Source of the DNA: Syntrophaceae bacterium
Lineage (GTDB): Bacteria; Desulfobacterota; Syntrophia; Syntrophales; Smithellaceae
Length of the DNA stretch: 64,000 nt
Direction of reading: 5' to 3'
NCBI GenBank assembly: GCA_018436925.1
Contig: JAHDKI010000003.1
Location: 1-64,000 of the forward strand
In this document: positions 53,661-64,000 of the stretch, piece by piece
Numbering within the stretch: position 1 is the stretch's first letter
Layout of the letters: the number at the start of each line of letters is the position of its first letter
Translations under genes and position numbers: made by a program
Notes under the pieces: model-generated
What the model was told of the DNA's origin: nothing
What the model saw: only the letters and a program-made list of their open reading frames with translations
Database searches by the model: none

Positions 53661-54980
53661 ATGAAAAAACTCCTGACGGCTCAATCTTTTTACGCGGGTA
53701 AAAACAAAATTGCGATTGTCGGTCTGGGTTATGTCGGTTTGCCTCTGGCGGCGCATCTTTCGCGTCACTTTAAAGTGATCGGCTATGATGTCAGCGAAGC
53801 CACCATCGCCGAACTCAAGAAGGGCCACGACCGGACGATGGAGCTTTCCGACGATGAATTGAAAAAATCAAAGATTCACTTTACCGCGAAGCCTTCGGAT
53901 CTCGCCTCCTGCAAGCTCTTTATTGTCGCGGTGCCGACGCCGGTGGACAATTGCCATGTACCCGACCTTTCAGCCATGGAAAACGCTTCCGCCATTATCG
54001 GCAAACATTTGTCCGCCGGATCCTGCGTCGTGTATGAATCCACCGTTTATCCCGGCGTGACCGAAGAGGTCTGCGTTCCGATTCTCGAGCGCGAATCCAA
54101 ATTGAAGTTCGGCCGCGATTTTACGGTGGGCTATTCTCCGGAACGGATCAACCCAGGCGACAAAGTACATACGGTGGACAATACTATTAAAATCATCTCC
54201 GCTTCCGACGGCCCTACGCTGGATTTGCTCGACGGCATCTACAGCGCCGTTGTGAAAGTCGGACTGCACCGCGCCTCGTCCATTAAAGTCGCCGAGGCCG
54301 CAAAAGTCATCGAAAACACGCAGCGCGACATCAATATCGCCTTGATGAACGAATTGGCGATCATCTTTAATAAAATGAACATCGATACGCTCGAAGTGCT
54401 GGAGGCGGCGGGAACGAAATGGAACTTCCTCAATTTCCGGCCGGGGCTCGTCGGCGGCCACTGCATCGGCGTCGACCCCTACTATCTGACCTACAAGGCG
54501 GAAAGCATCGGTTATCATCCCGAAGTCATCCTGGCCGGACGCAGAATCAACGACAATATGGGCAAGTACGTCGCGGAACGAACCATCAAGATGCTGATCG
54601 CGGCGGACGTTCAGGTCAGCAAGGCGCGTGTGGCGGTTCTGGGGTTATCCTTCAAGGAAAATGTCCCCGACCTGCGAAACACCCGCGTGGTGGATATCAT
54701 CAACGAATTGAAAGATTACGGCGTGAGGGTTCTGGTGCACGATCCGCTGGCCATCCCAGAGGAGGCTCGCGAACATTACGCCATTGAGCTTTCGCCCCTC
54801 AAAGACATTAAAAATGTCGATGCCGTTGTTTTGTGTGTGGCGCACCGGGCCTATGTGGAAATGGGGCTTTCCGGAATGGCCGCACTGTGCCGCAAAGACA
54901 AACCGATTGTGCTGGACATCAAAGGCATATTCGATCCAAACGCCGCCAGTAAGGCCGTCGGCAGCTACTGGCGTCTTTAG
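53661..54980 (+). CDS. UDP-N-acetylhexosamine 6-dehydrogenase (TviB/WbpO-like)
   Basis: A 439-residue NAD-dependent nucleotide-sugar dehydrogenase. It has N-terminal [19 protein letters not shown], the [17 protein letters not shown] and [13 protein letters not shown] stretches, the catalytic Cys in [14 protein letters not shown] and [19 protein letters not shown]. These fit the UDP-GalNAc/GlcNAc subgroup (TviB/WbpO/WbpA) better than UDP-glucose dehydrogenase. AAGGATA precedes the ATG. It is followed by gmd and fcl, so the operon makes uronic-acid and GDP-fucose precursors. Confidence 0.9.
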   Translation: MKKLLTAQSFYAGKNKIAIVGLGYVGLPLAAHLSRHFKVIGYDVSEATIAELKKGHDRTMELSDDELKKSKIHFTAKPSDLASCKLFIVAVPTPVDNCHVPDLSAMENASAIIGKHLSAGSCVVYESTVYPGVTEEVCVPILERESKLKFGRDFTVGYSPERINPGDKVHTVDNTIKIISASDGPTLDLLDGIYSAVVKVGLHRASSIKVAEAAKVIENTQRDINIALMNELAIIFNKMNIDTLEVLEAAGTKWNFLNFRPGLVGGHCIGVDPYYLTYKAESIGYHPEVILAGRRINDNMGKYVAERTIKMLIAADVQVSKARVAVLGLSFKENVPDLRNTRVVDIINELKDYGVRVLVHDPLAIPEEAREHYAIELSPLKDIKNVDAVVLCVAHRAYVEMGLSGMAALCRKDKPIVLDIKGIFDPNAASKAVGSYWRL

Positions 54981-55003
54981 AAAATTCAAGACGGGAAGGC
55001 ATT

Positions 55004-56038
55004 ATGAAAAAAGCTTTTTTAACGGGAATTACCGGCCAGGACGGATCTTATTTAACGGAATTTTTGCTGGCCAAGGGATACGAGGTCCACGGTTTGATCC
55101 GCCGGGCCAGCACATTTAACACCGACCGCATCGATCATCTCTACCGCGACTTTCACGATCCCAACGCAAGATTGTTTCTGCACTACGGAGATCTCAACGT
55201 GTCGGGGCAGTTGATGGACCTTTTAGCGTCGATCCGACCCGACGAAATCTATCATCTGGGCGCGCAAAGCCATGTCCGGGTCAGCTTCGACATGCCCGAA
55301 TACACGGCGGATGTCACCGGACTGGGAACGCTGCGCATGATCGAAGCCATCCGCAAAACCGGCATTTCCACAAGGTTTTATCAGGCATCCTCCAGTGAAA
55401 TGTTCGGAGCGGCCCCGCCGCCGCAAAACGAAAAAACCGTCTTTCAGCCGCGAAGCCCCTATGCCGCCGCAAAAGTCTTTTCCTACCACATCGTTCAGAA
55501 CTATCGGGACGCTTACGGGCTTTATCTGACCAACGGGATCCTGTTCAATCACGAATCGCCCCGCCGCGGCGAAACTTTTGTCACCCGGAAGATCACCCGC
55601 GCCGCAGCCCAAATCAAACTCGGCCTGAAAGAAACACTCTATCTGGGCAATCTCGACGCCAAACGCGACTGGGGGTTTGCCGGAGACTTCGTCGAGGCTA
55701 TGTGGCTGATGCTTCAGCAGGACCGGCCAGATGATTTCGTGATCGCAACAGGTGAAACGCACTCGGTGCGGGAATTCACCCAAAAAGTCTTCAGCAAGCT
55801 TGATCTGGACTATGAAAAACACGTGAAGGTCGATCCTCGCTATTTCCGGCCGACGGAAGTGGATGTCCTGCTGGGAGACGCCTCCAAAGCCAAAAATATT
55901 CTGGGCTGGGAGCCGAAAGTCTCTTTCGATCAACTCATCGATATGATGATCGATTCGGATTTGGAAATCGCCCGGAAGGAAAAAACGCTCACCGATGCCG
56001 GCTTTTCGGGTGTCGGCGGCGAAAGACTCGCTCAATAA
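55004..56038 (+). CDS. gmd: GDP-mannose 4,6-dehydratase
   Basis: A 344-residue short-chain dehydrogenase converting GDP-mannose to GDP-4-keto-6-deoxymannose. [15 protein letters not shown] is the nucleotide site, [15 protein letters not shown] and [14 protein letters not shown] hold the catalytic residues, and [16 protein letters not shown] is typical of the family. GGAAGG precedes the ATG. It lies 24 bp after the dehydrogenase. Confidence 0.97.
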   Translation: MKKAFLTGITGQDGSYLTEFLLAKGYEVHGLIRRASTFNTDRIDHLYRDFHDPNARLFLHYGDLNVSGQLMDLLASIRPDEIYHLGAQSHVRVSFDMPEYTADVTGLGTLRMIEAIRKTGISTRFYQASSSEMFGAAPPPQNEKTVFQPRSPYAAAKVFSYHIVQNYRDAYGLYLTNGILFNHESPRRGETFVTRKITRAAAQIKLGLKETLYLGNLDAKRDWGFAGDFVEAMWLMLQQDRPDDFVIATGETHSVREFTQKVFSKLDLDYEKHVKVDPRYFRPTEVDVLLGDASKAKNILGWEPKVSFDQLIDMMIDSDLEIARKEKTLTDAGFSGVGGERLAQ

Positions 56039-57007
<969 letters not shown>

Positions 57008-57070
57008 TGAACGCCGGTCATGTTTTCAATTGACATCGACCGTATCCCATGTTAAAGGTTGCATCGCAAA

Positions 57071-57355
57071 ATGGATCAGGACACCAAAAAATATGCCATC
57101 CAGATGGGCCTGGCCAGTTCTTTGGGCATCGCGATGGTTCTGGCGATTTTTGGGTGCCTGTTGCTGGGAAGCTACCTCGACCGGAAATTCGATTCCGGCT
57201 ATGCCTTTACGGTGGTCTTCCTCATCATAGGGATCTCGGCCGGGTTTCGAAACATTTATGTTTTGATTAAAAAGAACTTTCAAGACGATGAACCGATTAT
57301 CAAGAGTTTGAAAAGTGAACCGCATCGACAAAGACCCGCTCCAAAAAAGAATTGA
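57071..57355 (+). CDS. atpZ: AtpZ/AtpI-like Fo assembly protein
   Basis: A 94-residue protein with two membrane segments (about 14-33 and 44-64; SSLGIAMVLAIFGCLLLGSY and FTVVFLIIGISAGFRNIY), typical of AtpZ (AtpI-like) before Fo genes. ATG at 57071 is preferred over a TTG at 57059. A TTGACA-17-TAAAGG pair at 57030-57058 is a possible promoter but gives a very short leader. It overlaps the next gene by 41 bp. AtpZ aids c-ring assembly and magnesium handling in related organisms. Confidence 0.83.
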   Translation: MDQDTKKYAIQMGLASSLGIAMVLAIFGCLLLGSYLDRKFDSGYAFTVVFLIIGISAGFRNIYVLIKKNFQDDEPIIKSLKSEPHRQRPAPKKN

Positions 57356-57707
57356 ACTGACCAACTGGATCATTCTTGCCGTCTTGTTTTTCCCGTCATT
57401 GTTTTTCGGATTTAAATTCGCTTTGGGCGTCCTTCTGGGCGGCTTTATCAGCATTGTCAATTTCTTCTGGATGGAACGCGGTCTGCAAGGCGTGATTTCT
57501 AGACAAACCGCCAACCCCAAAAGACCGGCGATGATCAAGTATTTTATCCGACTGGCTGCAACCGCCGTCGTGCTGTATTTCCTGATCGCCTATAAAACGG
57601 TCGACACGATCGGCCTGATTCTCGGACTTTCCGTAGTGGTCATCAATATCGTCGTTACGATGATCGCTATTATGGCAAAAAAAAACTTTAGTGAGGAGGT
57701 TCGTTGA
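57315..57707 (+). CDS. atpI: AtpI-like Fo protein
   Basis: A 130-residue membrane protein with four hydrophobic segments (about 15-32, 36-52, 75-92, 97-118) like the AtpI that helps build the c ring. Start is GTG at 57315 inside the end of atpZ. It is followed by atpB after three bases. Its presence beside atpB while atpE is distant is notable, since AtpI acts on the c ring. Confidence 0.82.
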   Translation: MNRIDKDPLQKRIELTNWIILAVLFFPSLFFGFKFALGVLLGGFISIVNFFWMERGLQGVISRQTANPKRPAMIKYFIRLAATAVVLYFLIAYKTVDTIGLILGLSVVVINIVVTMIAIMAKKNFSEEVR

Positions 57708-57710
57708 AGC

Positions 57711-58364
57711 ATGCACTCCATCTATTTTCTGGAAAACCCTTACATTCCCACGCACGTGACCTACGCCATTTTTCTGGTTCTGGTCTTTGCCGTGGTCTCG
57801 TTTCTGGCCACAAGGAAGCTCTCCGTCTATCCCGGTCCGCTGCAGAACATTATGGAAGTGATCATCGGCGGGTTTGACAACATTCTTAATGAAATCATGG
57901 GACATAACGGACGGAAATTCTTTCCTCTGATTACCACGCTGGGCTTGTTCATCTTCTTATCAAACCTCATGGGCGCAATTCCCGGATTCAAGTCTCCGAC
58001 CTCCGATATCAATACGCCGGCCGCGCTGGCCTTGGTCGTCTTCGTTTTGACGCATATTTTCGGCGTTAAAACGCACGGCTTCAAATACATCAAGCAGTTC
58101 ATGGGACCGGTCTGGTGGCTCACCCCGCTGATGCTGCCGATCGAAATCGTCAGCCATCTGTCAAGACCGTTATCGCTCACCTTCCGGCTTTTCGGCAATA
58201 TCAAGGGCGGCGATCTTGTTTTGTTGATTCTGCTCATCTTGGTGCCGCTGATTGTTCCGTTGCCGCTGATGGCGCTCAAACTTTTCGTCTATCTAGTGCA
58301 GACGCTCGTGTTTGTCCTTCTGGCAATGATGTACATCTCCAGCGCCATGGAAGAAGCGCATTAA
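57711..58364 (+). CDS. atpB: ATP synthase Fo subunit a
   Basis: A 217-residue subunit a that forms the half channels facing the c ring. The essential arginine lies in LSLTFRLFGN near residue 160; the last helices contain LPLMALKLFVYLVQTLVFVL. Five or six hydrophobic segments are seen. GAGGAGG lies 12-18 bases before the ATG. It ends the atpZ-atpI-atpB set, with a terminator where atpE usually follows. Confidence 0.95.
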   Translation: MHSIYFLENPYIPTHVTYAIFLVLVFAVVSFLATRKLSVYPGPLQNIMEVIIGGFDNILNEIMGHNGRKFFPLITTLGLFIFLSNLMGAIPGFKSPTSDINTPAALALVVFVLTHIFGVKTHGFKYIKQFMGPVWWLTPLMLPIEIVSHLSRPLSLTFRLFGNIKGGDLVLLILLILVPLIVPLPLMALKLFVYLVQTLVFVLLAMMYISSAMEEAH

Positions 58365-58388
58365 GTCATTGACTCAATAAACCTTCAC

Positions 58389-58423
58389 AAAGAGCCGGGA
58401 GCAAGCCTTCCGGCTCTTTTTTT
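58389..58423 (+). terminator. Terminator after atpB
   Basis: A 10-bp stem AAAGAGCCGG/CCGGCTCTTT followed by seven T, 25 bp after atpB. It confirms that no further Fo gene is transcribed with atpB. Confidence 0.9.
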
Positions 58424-58481
58424 GTCATCCTGCAAGCGACGGCATTTTCCTTTTTTTCTCTAAAAATTGTCGATTCCAGGC

Positions 58482-58510
58482 TTGACGATATCGCTCAATC
58501 GTAATATCTG
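58482..58510 (+). promoter_or_regulatory. Putative promoter of the activase gene
   Basis: TTGACG (58482-58487), 17-base spacer and TATCTG (58505-58510), 43 bp before the activase start. Confidence 0.4.
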
Positions 58511-58552
58511 TTGCACCGACAGACACGCGAGATCATAGGGAGCATATCGCTT

Positions 58553-61500
58553 ATGCACAGTTTGGGAATTAATATCGGATCATCCAACGTCAAAACCTCT
58601 CTTCTTTTCGAAGGGAAAATCGTATGGAGCGCGGTAGAACCGCACGAAGGAAACTTTTTAGGCACCCTGAGGAAACTCCTTGACCTCCACCCCGTCCCTG
58701 CACAAACCCGGCTTTTGGCAACCGGCACGGAGGGCCGCCATCTTCTCAATCTAAACAGTGTCATTGAGCCGCTCTGTATCGAAGAGGCGCTCAAACAGAT
58801 CGGCTATTCTGTTGACGCGCTCGTGTCGATGGGAGGCGAAGATCTTGTGGTCTATACTCTGGACAAACAAAACAAGATCATCACCAGCTTTTCCGGCAAT
58901 AAATGCGCGTCCGGCACGGGGGAATTCTTCAAGCAGCAACTGGCCCGGATGAATATGCGGCTTGGCGACATTTCACAAATCGACTCAACGAGCCGGGTTC
59001 TGAAGCTGTCGTCACGCTGCTCCGTTTTCATGAAAAGTGATTGCACGCATCGTCTGAATAAGGGCGAAGCGACAACCGGCGACATCGTCGTGTCGCTCAG
59101 CGACGTCATGGCCATCAAAGTCGTCGACTTTCTCAAGCGGGCCAGAATCGAACAGGGCAAGGTGCTGCTGGTCGGTGGCGTCACACAGAATCCCTACATC
59201 CTTCGCTTCATCCGAGAACGCATGCCGGCCATTGAATTCATTGTTCCCGAACAAGCACCTTACTTCGAAGCCTTCGGCGCGGCGCTTCTGGCCGGTAAAC
59301 TCGGCAGCGACATGCCGACGGATCAAGCCCTCTTCAAGCAAAGCCGGATTCAGTTCAAGCGCTTTAAAAGCCTGCAAAGCGCCGCAGGCCGAGTCAGCTA
59401 CCTGCCGTCGAAAAAGGGAAAAGTCGTTGCCGGACGCGACTACATTCTGGGCGTGGACGGCGGCTCCACCACCACAAAAGCCTGCCTGATCGATCGGGAA
59501 ACCAGTGAAATCACCGCCTCATTCTACGGGCGAACACATGGCGATCCGGTCAAAGCGCTCAAAAACTGCCTTCGGGAAATTCAAAAACAAATCCAGGCCG
59601 ACATCGGCGACGGGAAAATTCATATCTCCCTTGCCGCGACAACCGGTTCATCACGCGAGATTTTGGGAGTCTTTCTGGAAACACCGGCCGTTTACAATGA
59701 AATCATCGCCCATGCCGTCGGCACAACGTTTTACCGCGACGATATCGACACGATTTTCGAAATCGGCGGCCAGGATGCCAAGTATGTTTCCTTGAAAAAC
59801 AAAGTCCCCATTGATTATGCCATGAACGAGGCCTGCTCGGCGGGAACCGGCTCCTTCCTTGAGGAATCGGCGCAAGGCGACCTCAACATTCCCGAGGCCT
59901 CGATGATCGGCGACATCGCGCTTGCGGCCGCCGCCCCTCTGAAATTCGGGGAACATTGCTCGGCCTTCATCAATTCAGACATCCGAAACGCCGTGCAGCA
60001 GGGCGCCTCGCGGGAAGACATTACCGCCGGCATCGTCACATCCATCGTCTCCAATTACCTCAATCGCGTCGTGGGCAACCGCACCATCGGCAAAAGCATC
60101 GTCCTGCAAGGCGGCGTGGCGAAAAATAAAGCCGTGCCGCTGGCGTTCGCCATGCTTCTGGACAAGAATATTCTTGTCCCGCCCGACCCCGAACTGATGG
60201 GCTGTTTCGGCGTGGGTATTCTGGCCAAACAAAAAGCCGATGAAGGTTTTCTGACCGACACCTCCTATGACATCGATTCGATTCTCGCCACGGAAATCCT
60301 CTACGAAAAGGAATTCCAGTGCAAAGCCTGCGACAACTTCTGCCAGATCCGTGTTCTAAACGTCAACGGCCACAAATACATGTTCGGCGGCCGGTGTAAT
60401 AAATACGCCAATCTCCGGAAGAAGAAAGTCTTCAATGAAGACGGCGTTGTCGATTACATTGAAAAGCGAAATGAGATTCTTTTTAAGGAATGCGCGCCTG
60501 ATCCCGCGACCCTGATCCGGAAACGGGATTATGTCGTCGGCATTCCGCGCTGCTTCTCCATTTACACGCTGTGGCCACTCTATAGCTGGTTTTTTCATTT
60601 ACTGGGCGTGGAAACGTCGGTCTCCACCGACATTTCTCACGAAGGAACGGCGCGCGTGGAAAGCAGCTACTGTTTCCCGGCGGAAATCGCCCACGGGGCC
60701 GTCCAGGACATCCTCAACCGGAAGTTTCAATATATCTTTTTGCCGCACTTTCGGGATATGGAAAGCTATGAGAAAGACGGAACGGCGAATTTCTGTCCGA
60801 TCACGCAGAGCCTCCCCTATTATATTAAAAAGGCCTTTCCTGAAATTCAGGACACGCAATATCTGATGCCGGTCGTCAGTTTTATGCTCGGCGTGGACAA
60901 AGCGGCCGAACCGTTTGTCGCCATGGCGGCGCAGCTCGGCTTTGATGAAGTTGAAGCCAAAAAAGCTTTCCTTTTGGCCTATGATAAACAGATGGACTGT
61001 TTCCGTCGCTTTTCCGAACTCGGCAGGCAGGCGCTTGCCGAAGCGCGGCGAGCCGAGCGCCCGGTGATCGCCGTTTTGGGACGCCCCTATAATTCCTTCA
61101 CCGCGGACGCCAACATGGGCATTCCCAGAAAATACACCTCCCGCGGCCATTCGGTGATTCCCTTCGACATTCTTCCCTTCGCGGATGAGGCGATTTATCC
61201 CAATATGTACTGGTATTATGGCCAGCAGGATATGAAAGCCGGTGTTCTTTTGAAGGACGAGACCAATATTTTCGTCACCTTCATCTCGAATTTCTCCTGC
61301 GCACCCGACTCCTTCATGCTGCATTATCTGAAATGGATCATGGGTACGAAGCCATTTTTGATTCTGGAGCTCGATTCACACACGGCGGACGCCGGAGTCG
61401 ACACACGCATCGAAGCGTTTCTGGACATCATTGAAGGGTATCGCTCCAAGCTCGACGAAATTCGCGAAGAGCGTTACGACAACGGCCTGCGTTTCATTAA

Positions 61501-62866
61501 CAACCCAGGGGAAGATATCCATCTGCGAAATGTCGCGACAGGTGAAAAGATTCCGATTAAGAACAACCCCCGCGTTTCTCTTCTGCTGTCCAATATGGGA
61601 AGGCTTTCCGCCGAGCTCGTCGGGGCGACGCTTCGGGGTCTGGGCATCAACGCGCAGACCATGCCCGTGCCCGACGTTTACACGCTGCAACTTGCCCGCA
61701 ATCACGCCTCGGGAAAAGAATGCCTGCCTTCACACCTGGTATTGGGCAGCACCCTACAGTATCTGTCTTCCGAGAAGTATCGCAAGGATGAAATTTACAT
61801 TCTGTTTGTTCCCACCACGCACGGCCCCTGCCGAACCGGCCAGTATTTCGTATTCTACGAAAATCTTTTCAAGGACCTGCGTCTGGAAAACGTGGTGGTC
61901 TTTACGATGGACTCGGACAATTCTTATACCGAGCTGGGATCGGAATTCACCAAATATGCCTGGTGGTCGGCGGTTATCGCCGATTACATGAAGGACGTGG
62001 AAACGTCGCTTAGAACCTGTGCCGCCGATCCGACAAGCGCCATGCAGATTTATGATAACATCTGGCAGAAAATGATCAGCGTGGCCGAAAGCGACATCAC
62101 CAAAGTTCTTCCCGTCTTGAAAGAAATCGCCGATGAAATCGCCGGCATTCCTCTGGCCCGAAAAATGGAAGACTGTCCGAAAGTCTTAATTGTGGGTGAA
62201 ATCTATGTCCGGCGCGACGACTTTGCCGTCGATGAACTCATCTCGCAATTCAGCCGGCACGGCATCATCGGCAAGGTATCCAACGTCGCCGAATGGTTCT
62301 ACTACTGCGACTTCGTCCGCCACTACGAGCTTAAAAAGAAGCTCAGCATCGTGCCGTGGTATAAAAAACCTTTTTCTCCGGAATTCCGGGATATCATCGA
62401 CTGGCGAATCGAACACATCTACAAGAAGAACGTCGAAAGGAATGTTCGCAACACCCTGAGCTCAACAGGCCTGGTCCCAAAAACACCCCATGACATGAAG
62501 ACCATCATGCACAACACAGAAAAGCATTTTGTCAGCCATGAGTTGCATTCCGAAATCAGCATTTCCAGCGGCGTGGCAGCAACCGCCATGATGGACGGAT
62601 ATTCCGGCATCGTCAACATTTCTCCATTTGCCTGCCTGATCGGCCGCGTTATCGAAGGGCTTTTCACGCCCTGGGCGCGGGAAAGAAAGTATCCGACGAT
62701 TTCCATCGAAATCGACGGCAACCTGCTGCCGCCCAATGTGCTTTCCAAATTGGAAATCTTCATGCTCAACGTGAAACGATTCAAGGGCAAGGACGACATC
62801 TCCTCCATGGTCGAAGGCGAAGGGACGCAAACGACCGCCATCGACCGGAAAATTATCCGCCAATAA
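58553..62866 (+). CDS. Fused 2-hydroxyacyl-CoA dehydratase activase/reductase (BadF/BadG/HgdC-HgdB type)
   Basis: A 1437-residue cytosolic fusion. Two ASKHA ATPase domains: residues about 1-255 with the cluster Cys118 in NKCASGTGEFF, and about 297-560 with GVDGGSTTTKACL and Cys428 in NEACSAGTGSF. Next is a small Cys cluster (C590, C593, C597, C615), then a DUF2229 region (about 640-890) and a C-terminal HgdB-like part (to 1437) with ECLPSHLVLGST. Such fusions are thought to use ATP to push electrons into difficult CoA-ester or C-C reductions; the substrate is not known. AGGGAG before the ATG at 58553 sets the start. The gene is alone between terminators. Confidence 0.9.
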   Translation: MHSLGINIGSSNVKTSLLFEGKIVWSAVEPHEGNFLGTLRKLLDLHPVPAQTRLLATGTEGRHLLNLNSVIEPLCIEEALKQIGYSVDALVSMGGEDLVVYTLDKQNKIITSFSGNKCASGTGEFFKQQLARMNMRLGDISQIDSTSRVLKLSSRCSVFMKSDCTHRLNKGEATTGDIVVSLSDVMAIKVVDFLKRARIEQGKVLLVGGVTQNPYILRFIRERMPAIEFIVPEQAPYFEAFGAALLAGKLGSDMPTDQALFKQSRIQFKRFKSLQSAAGRVSYLPSKKGKVVAGRDYILGVDGGSTTTKACLIDRETSEITASFYGRTHGDPVKALKNCLREIQKQIQADIGDGKIHISLAATTGSSREILGVFLETPAVYNEIIAHAVGTTFYRDDIDTIFEIGGQDAKYVSLKNKVPIDYAMNEACSAGTGSFLEESAQGDLNIPEASMIGDIALAAAAPLKFGEHCSAFINSDIRNAVQQGASREDITAGIVTSIVSNYLNRVVGNRTIGKSIVLQGGVAKNKAVPLAFAMLLDKNILVPPDPELMGCFGVGILAKQKADEGFLTDTSYDIDSILATEILYEKEFQCKACDNFCQIRVLNVNGHKYMFGGRCNKYANLRKKKVFNEDGVVDYIEKRNEILFKECAPDPATLIRKRDYVVGIPRCFSIYTLWPLYSWFFHLLGVETSVSTDISHEGTARVESSYCFPAEIAHGAVQDILNRKFQYIFLPHFRDMESYEKDGTANFCPITQSLPYYIKKAFPEIQDTQYLMPVVSFMLGVDKAAEPFVAMAAQLGFDEVEAKKAFLLAYDKQMDCFRRFSELGRQALAEARRAERPVIAVLGRPYNSFTADANMGIPRKYTSRGHSVIPFDILPFADEAIYPNMYWYYGQQDMKAGVLLKDETNIFVTFISNFSCAPDSFMLHYLKWIMGTKPFLILELDSHTADAGVDTRIEAFLDIIEGYRSKLDEIREERYDNGLRFINNPGEDIHLRNVATGEKIPIKNNPRVSLLLSNMGRLSAELVGATLRGLGINAQTMPVPDVYTLQLARNHASGKECLPSHLVLGSTLQYLSSEKYRKDEIYILFVPTTHGPCRTGQYFVFYENLFKDLRLENVVVFTMDSDNSYTELGSEFTKYAWWSAVIADYMKDVETSLRTCAADPTSAMQIYDNIWQKMISVAESDITKVLPVLKEIADEIAGIPLARKMEDCPKVLIVGEIYVRRDDFAVDELISQFSRHGIIGKVSNVAEWFYYCDFVRHYELKKKLSIVPWYKKPFSPEFRDIIDWRIEHIYKKNVERNVRNTLSSTGLVPKTPHDMKTIMHNTEKHFVSHELHSEISISSGVAATAMMDGYSGIVNISPFACLIGRVIEGLFTPWARERKYPTISIEIDGNLLPPNVLSKLEIFMLNVKRFKGKDDISSMVEGEGTQTTAIDRKIIRQ

Positions 62867-62882
62867 ACGCTTGGACGACCAT

Positions 62883-62913
62883 AAAAAAAGCGGGCATCAT
62901 GCCCGCTTTTTTT
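62883..62913. terminator. Bidirectional terminator between activase and MFS gene
   Basis: A GCGGGC/GCCCGC stem with a 5-base loop is flanked by seven A and seven T, so the stem can extend and serve both convergent genes. Confidence 0.9.
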
Positions 62914-62930
62914 ATCAATCTTTTTTCTTT

Positions 62931-64000
62931 CTATGCCTTTTTGGGCGGCTTAAGAAGAACAAAAGCCAGTGCCATGGCTACAATCGCCAGCACCGCCGTC
63001 GGATAGAAGGCAACGGTATACGTTCCAAAGACATCCTTAGCCTGGCCGGAAATGATGCCGCCTACAATCGCGCCAAGGCCGTAGGCGAAAAAGACCACGC
63101 CGTAGTTGCGCGCGTAATTCTTCATGCCGAAGAACGCGGCGGTTGCGGTCGGCGCGATCGCCAGCCAGCCGCCTAGGCAAAGCCAGAAGCCGATGAAGCC
63201 CATCGTGTACAAACCGGTATCTCCTTCTTTGGCGATAATCATGATCACCGACACGACCAGAATCAAGAATAAATTGAGCAGCGCCGCATTACGGGGCATA
63301 ATCTTATCCGTGAGAAAACCGAAAAGGGGTCGCCCAAACGCATTGAAAATCGCGAAGATGCCGACCAATGTAGCGGCCGTCTCTCCGGTAATCTTGATGA
63401 TTTCACTGCCGACCGGCTTGGAGATACCGATCGCCATTAAGCCGGCGATGGATCCGATAAGGAAACAAAGAAAAAGCCCCCAGAACGTGGAGGTTTTGAC
63501 CATTTCACCGGGCGCGAAATCCGAAGCAACGACCGCGCCGGCTGCCGGTTTCCATCCGGCCGGCGCCCAGCCCGCGGAGGGAAACCGAAACGGCAGACTC
63601 AGCAGGAACAGGATGATTCCGAAGGCAATGCCGAAATACATAAATGTAGCGGCAAGCCCGACTGACGGCAACAATTCACTGGCTACTTTTCCCGTAATGA
63701 GCGCCGAACCGCCGAACCCCGCGAGGATCAGCCCTACTGCAAGACCTTTTTTGTCCGGAAACCACTTGGCGCCCATCGCCACCGGACAGCCGTAAACCAG
63801 ACCGACCCCGGAACCGGCAATGACGCCATAGGTCAGTGTCAGCGCCCAGATATTAGGCGCAAAAGCCGACAGAAGCCAACCCAACCCCACAATCACACCG
63901 CCGATGATGCTGAGTTTACGCGGCCCCAGCTTCTCCATGATCCGGCCCCCGAAAAACATCAGGATGGAAAAAAAAGCCAGAAAAACCATGAATGGCAGAT
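62931..64000 (-). CDS. MFS transporter, oxalate/formate antiporter family (5' end outside window)
   Basis: The C-terminal 356 residues of an inner-membrane carrier; the frame runs open through the window edge, and the first ATG inside is not the start. Ten to eleven hydrophobic segments are seen. GSGVGLVYGCPVAMGAKWFPDKKGLAVGL (quoted in part: GVGLVYGCPVA, KWFPDKKGLAVG) and NAFGRPLFGFLTDKI are typical of the OFA family, which moves oxalate, formate or other small carboxylates. The substrate here is not known. A strong terminator follows. Confidence 0.9.
   Translation of the reverse strand, partial: LPFMVFLAFFSILMFFGGRIMEKLGPRKLSIIGGVIVGLGWLLSAFAPNIWALTLTYGVIAGSGVGLVYGCPVAMGAKWFPDKKGLAVGLILAGFGGSALITGKVASELLPSVGLAATFMYFGIAFGIILFLLSLPFRFPSAGWAPAGWKPAAGAVVASDFAPGEMVKTSTFWGLFLCFLIGSIAGLMAIGISKPVGSEIIKITGETAATLVGIFAIFNAFGRPLFGFLTDKIMPRNAALLNLFLILVVSVIMIIAKEGDTGLYTMGFIGFWLCLGGWLAIAPTATAAFFGMKNYARNYGVVFFAYGLGAIVGGIISGQAKDVFGTYTVAFYPTAVLAIVAMALAFVLLKPPKKA

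Noticed and set aside
57030-57058. TTGACA-17-TAAAGG before atpZ
   Set aside because: Its -10 coincides with the presumed ribosome binding site and leaves a leader of only a few bases.

Overview
The window looks like a chromosomal segment of a strictly anaerobic deltaproteobacterium (Desulfobacterota), most likely of the Syntrophus/Smithella group. This is inferred from gene content, not from a marker phylogeny. Pointers are a 1437-residue fused 2-hydroxyacyl-CoA dehydratase activase, a ferredoxin-dependent 2-oxoacid oxidoreductase (korDABC), an AhbB-type siroheme decarboxylase subunit beside hemL, a PxxKW cysteine-rich protein, an oxalate/formate-type MFS carrier, and a c subunit with sodium-type ligands.

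Layout. 1-3.3 kb: right-hand part of a mobile element (truncated lexA-like gene with a palindromic operator, small ORF, DUF2924 protein, large serine recombinase, HTH protein). It stops about 0.4 kb from the 3' end of ssrA. 3.6-8.3 kb: ssrA (tag ADNYDYALAA), a hotdog thioesterase, smpB, ttcA, eno and an exported protein. 8.3-13.8 kb: EIID-HPr-EI-plsB, a PTS phosphorelay with only one transport component. 14.2-22.1 kb: PxxKW protein, then thrS-infC-rpmI-rplT-pheS-pheT-ihfA-merR and tRNA-Val. infC probably starts at a rare AUA codon. 22.2-26.2 kb: pgsA and an envelope cluster (FecR protein, GNA1162-like lipoprotein, FlgT-N-like exported protein, small helical protein) with rsmI.

26.3-36.6 kb: uxs-ugd, then the translation and secretion operon argS-SPOR-ffh-rpsP-khpA-rimM-trmD-SpoU-rplS, a terminator, and rnhB-yraN. 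36.7-44 kb: type IV pilus minor-pilin operon fimT-pilV-pilW-pilX-orf-pilY1 behind a good sigma-54 site, plus pilD. Upstream of pilD lies a c-di-GMP-I (GEMM) riboswitch, itself directly behind a strong sigma-70 promoter. 44.3-51.2 kb: ribD, an FAD protein, a NusG paralogue, korDABC, an ACT-domain protein and a GGQ release-factor-like protein. 51.2-58.4 kb: atpE (reverse strand), ahbB-hemL, nucleotide-sugar genes (UDP-HexNAc dehydrogenase, gmd, fcl), then atpZ-atpI-atpB. 58.5-64 kb: the giant activase and the 5'-truncated MFS carrier.

Themes. Two ribosome-rescue routes (ssrA/smpB and a GGQ protein) lie in one window. Pilus assembly appears to have two regulatory inputs, sigma-54 for minor pilins and c-di-GMP for the prepilin peptidase. 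Five nucleotide-sugar genes occur without glycosyltransferases. The ATP synthase Fo genes are split, with the c subunit about 6 kb away and inverted. The best candidates for less-described biology are the riboswitch-controlled pilD, the FecR/lipoprotein/FlgT-like envelope cluster, the minimal PTS module and the split, probably sodium-binding Fo.
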